Shown here one piece after another: positions 6,274 to 7,665 of a stretch of 7,665 nucleotides of DNA. Made by a program: the position numbers and the translations under genes. Source of the DNA: Thermoanaerobaculia bacterium (GTDB lineage: Bacteria > Acidobacteriota > Thermoanaerobaculia > Multivoradales > UBA5704); contig JAICSG010000171.1 of the NCBI GenBank assembly GCA_025937035.1, positions 1 through 7,665 on the forward strand. Reading direction: 5' to 3'. Under the pieces are notes generated by a model that saw only the letters and a list, made by a program, of their open reading frames with translations, had not been told where the DNA came from and did not search any database. How positions within the stretch are numbered: position 1 is the stretch's first letter; every line of letters begins with the position of its first letter.

Positions 6274-6295
6274 ACGACCCTCTCCTGAGGGTCGT
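6274..6295. repeat. Perfect 9-bp inverted repeat in the divergent intergenic region
   Basis: ACGACCCTC (6274-6282) and GAGGGTCGT (6287-6295) are exact reverse complements separated by a 4-nt TCCT. It lies 30 nt upstream of the methyltransferase start and 98 nt upstream of the divergent AlbA_2 gene. No T-run follows on either strand, which argues against an intrinsic terminator. It could be an operator for a dimeric regulator or a hairpin in the leader of the lipid operon transcript. On the minus strand the loop and 3' arm contain AGGAGAGGG, so folding would hide a purine-rich stretch. Confidence 0.55.
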
Positions 6296-6336
6296 GGTTC
6301 TCTCGTCCGGAGATTTGGCGAGCCTAGAGCTCCAAG

Positions 6337-6359
6337 TTGACATCGGCTTTCGCTATACT
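6337..6359 (+). promoter_or_regulatory. Possible promoter elements of the AlbA_2/GHKL gene
   Basis: A perfect TTGACA (6337-6342) and a near-perfect TATACT (6354-6359) stand upstream of the plus-strand gene, but only 11 nt apart, much less than the 16-18 nt a sigma-70-type promoter needs. TATACT alone would place a transcription start near 6366, giving a leader of about 28 nt; the matching -35 position reads TCCAAG, a poor match. The elements are therefore only suggestive. This is the most AT-rich part of the intergenic region. Confidence 0.3.
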
Positions 6360-6393
6360 TTGCGCGGCTCCAGGAATCCCGTCTCCACTTTCA

Positions 6394-7665
6394 ATGAACC
6401 TCGCCGATATCGAGCTGGTCGCCGCGCAAGGCGAATCGGAGACGGTCGAATTCAAGGCCAGCACGGGCCAGTTGCCCAGAGCGGGGAAGGCCCTGTGCGG
6501 GTTCCTCAACCGGCTCGGCGGCCTTCTCCTTTCCGGAGTGGACCCTGACGGCAGGATCGCGGGGCAACTGGTTTCCGACAAGACCTTGCAGGATATCGGG
6601 ATGCTCTTGCGAGGCTTCGAGCCACTGCCTCCGATCTCCATCAAGAGGATTCCACTCCCCAGCTCTTCTCGGGAGGTCATCGTCCTCGAGGCCCAAGCCA
6701 GGATCGACCTCGCTCCTTTCACCTTCGAGGGACGCGCCTACGAACGGCTCGGCACGACGGTCTCGCTCATGCCTCAGAGCCGGTATCAGGAGCTGCTGCT
6801 CAACCGGATCCACACCCACCATCGCTGGGAAAACCAGCCGGCCGAGGGCTACGACATCCACGACCTGGACGAGGGGGAAATCCTGCGGACGCTACGGCAC
6901 GGCATCGCGTCGGGGCGAATGCCCGAATCCTCAGGGATGAGCCCCGCCGAGGTCCTGGACCGGCTCGGCCTGCGAGCCCATGGCCGGCTCCTCAAGGCCG
7001 CCGTGGTCACTTTCGGCCGCAGGTTCTTGCCCGACTTCCCCCAGTGCCAGTTGCGAATGGCCCGCTTCAAGGGGACGGACAAGACGGAGTTCCTCGACCA
7101 GAATCAACTTTTCGGCCACGCCTTTCTTCTTCTGGATGAAGCCCAGCTCTTCCTCCGGCGGCACCTCCCCGTGGCCGGCCGGATCCAGCCGGGCCTCTTC
7201 GAGCGCGCCGACGAGCCTTTCTTTCCGATCGAAGCCCTGCGCGAGGCTCTCGTCAACGCCTTCTGTCATCGCGACTACTCCATTCCGGGAGGCGGTGTCA
7301 GCTTGGGCGTCTTCGATAACTGCCTGGAGATCTGGAGCGACGGTCCTCTTCCGTTCGGAATCGCCGTCGAGGATCTCAAGAGCGAGCACCGCTCGCGACC
7401 CCGCAATCCCCTGATCGCCGAGGCGTTCTTCCGCCGGGGTCTGGTCGAGCGCTGGGGCCGGGGGACCCAGAAGATCGTGGAGCTCTGTACGCTGGCGGGT
7501 CACCCCGAGCCCGAGTTCCTCGAACAGAGCGCCGCCGTCGGGGTACGGTTCCTGGCGAACGGTTACGTCGCGCCTCTCCGAGTCTCCCAGGACCTGACCT
7601 TGCGTCAGCGAGAGATCCTGCATCTCCTGGCCGGGAAGGGCCCAACTCCCCTCCGGGCCATCCGG
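6394..7665 (+). CDS. AlbA_2 (Schlafen-like) and GHKL ATPase domain protein, COG2865-type (3' end missing)
   Basis: 424 residues are visible and the frame is still open at the window end. The N-terminus has the AlbA_2/Schlafen AAA_4 signature GESETVEFKAS at 13-23, followed by GFLNRLGGLLLSGVDPDGRI, the typical second block. A middle region (about 110-270) links to a GHKL-type ATP-binding domain: the N box EALREALVNAFCHRDY at 280-295 (N288, H292, D294), DNCLEIWSDGPLP from 308, and the ERWGRGTQKI glycine-rich box from 352. The last visible residues, LTLRQREILHLLAGKG, look like the start of a winged-helix DNA-binding domain. Proteins of this layout are annotated as predicted transcriptional regulators or ATP-binding DNA-binding proteins; some lie in defence or mobile regions. 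The ATG lacks a Shine-Dalgarno site; the only upstream in-frame option is TTG at 6337. Codons ending in A or T are visibly more frequent than in the lipid operon, hinting at a different origin. Confidence 0.87.
   Translation, partial: MNLADIELVAAQGESETVEFKASTGQLPRAGKALCGFLNRLGGLLLSGVDPDGRIAGQLVSDKTLQDIGMLLRGFEPLPPISIKRIPLPSSSREVIVLEAQARIDLAPFTFEGRAYERLGTTVSLMPQSRYQELLLNRIHTHHRWENQPAEGYDIHDLDEGEILRTLRHGIASGRMPESSGMSPAEVLDRLGLRAHGRLLKAAVVTFGRRFLPDFPQCQLRMARFKGTDKTEFLDQNQLFGHAFLLLDEAQLFLRRHLPVAGRIQPGLFERADEPFFPIEALREALVNAFCHRDYSIPGGGVSLGVFDNCLEIWSDGPLPFGIAVEDLKSEHRSRPRNPLIAEAFFRRGLVERWGRGTQKIVELCTLAGHPEPEFLEQSAAVGVRFLANGYVAPLRVSQDLTLRQREILHLLAGKGPTPLRAIR

Noticed and set aside
6274..6295. Intrinsic terminator in the divergent intergenic region
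   Set aside because: The stem is perfect, but there is no T-run on either strand and both flanking genes point away from it, so there is no transcript to end here.
5435..6343. A 302-codon reading frame ending in the acyl carrier protein, which could be taken as a fusion
   Set aside because: Only the last 80 residues look like protein; the upstream part is the methyltransferase gene read out of frame. The ATGA overlap at 5674-5677 marks the real carrier start.
6324..7623. Several minus-strand frames opposite the AlbA_2/GHKL gene
   Set aside because: No recognisable domains, and they oppose a continuous plus-strand frame with clear AlbA_2 and GHKL motifs that runs off the window end.
1..7665. 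tRNA, rRNA, CRISPR array, insertion sequence or attachment site
   Set aside because: I saw no cloverleaf-like tRNA ends, no regularly spaced repeats with spacers, and no transposase or integrase motifs in any frame.

Overview
The window is GC-rich and densely coded. It holds seven genes, and the two at the edges are cut off by the window. Almost every third codon position in the central genes is G or C, and Shine-Dalgarno sites are present but uneven. A secreted YceI protein with a cleavable signal peptide, together with the gene set, suggests a free-living Gram-negative-type bacterium (Acidobacteriota- or Myxococcota-like). No marker gene fixes the phylum, so this is inference.

Layout: (1) Positions 2-367, plus strand: the C-terminal part of a DoxX-family membrane protein, convergent with the next gene; their stop codons interlock in a TTAA. 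(2) Positions 364-6243, minus strand: six genes in one direction, read from 6243 down: an isoprenylcysteine carboxyl methyltransferase (ICMT)-family membrane methyltransferase, an 80-residue acyl carrier protein, a fatty-acyl-AMP ligase, an FAD-dependent oxidoreductase, a secreted YceI-like lipid-binding protein, and a radical SAM protein. The first four overlap end to start (ATGA, TGATG, ATGA), so they are very probably one translationally coupled operon. YceI follows after 53 nt with a strong ribosome binding site of its own, and the radical SAM gene follows 40 nt later. (3) Positions 6244-6393: a 150-nt divergent intergenic region with a perfect 9-bp inverted repeat. (4) Positions 6394-7665, plus strand: a protein with an N-terminal AlbA_2 (Schlafen-like) domain and a C-terminal GHKL-type ATPase domain, cut off by the window end.

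Reading of the central operon: the ligase would activate a fatty acid as acyl-AMP and load it onto the carrier protein. The oxidoreductase and methyltransferase resemble the hydroxylase and methyltransferase partners that accompany type III polyketide synthases in phenolic-lipid, alkylquinone and alkylpyrone pathways (srsABC, bpsAB). No polyketide or ketoacyl synthase is present, and the operon begins with the methyltransferase next to a divergent gene. The chain-building enzyme must therefore be encoded elsewhere, or the pathway is a different one. The YceI protein could carry the lipid product outside the cytoplasmic membrane. This split lipid pathway is the most interesting content of the window.
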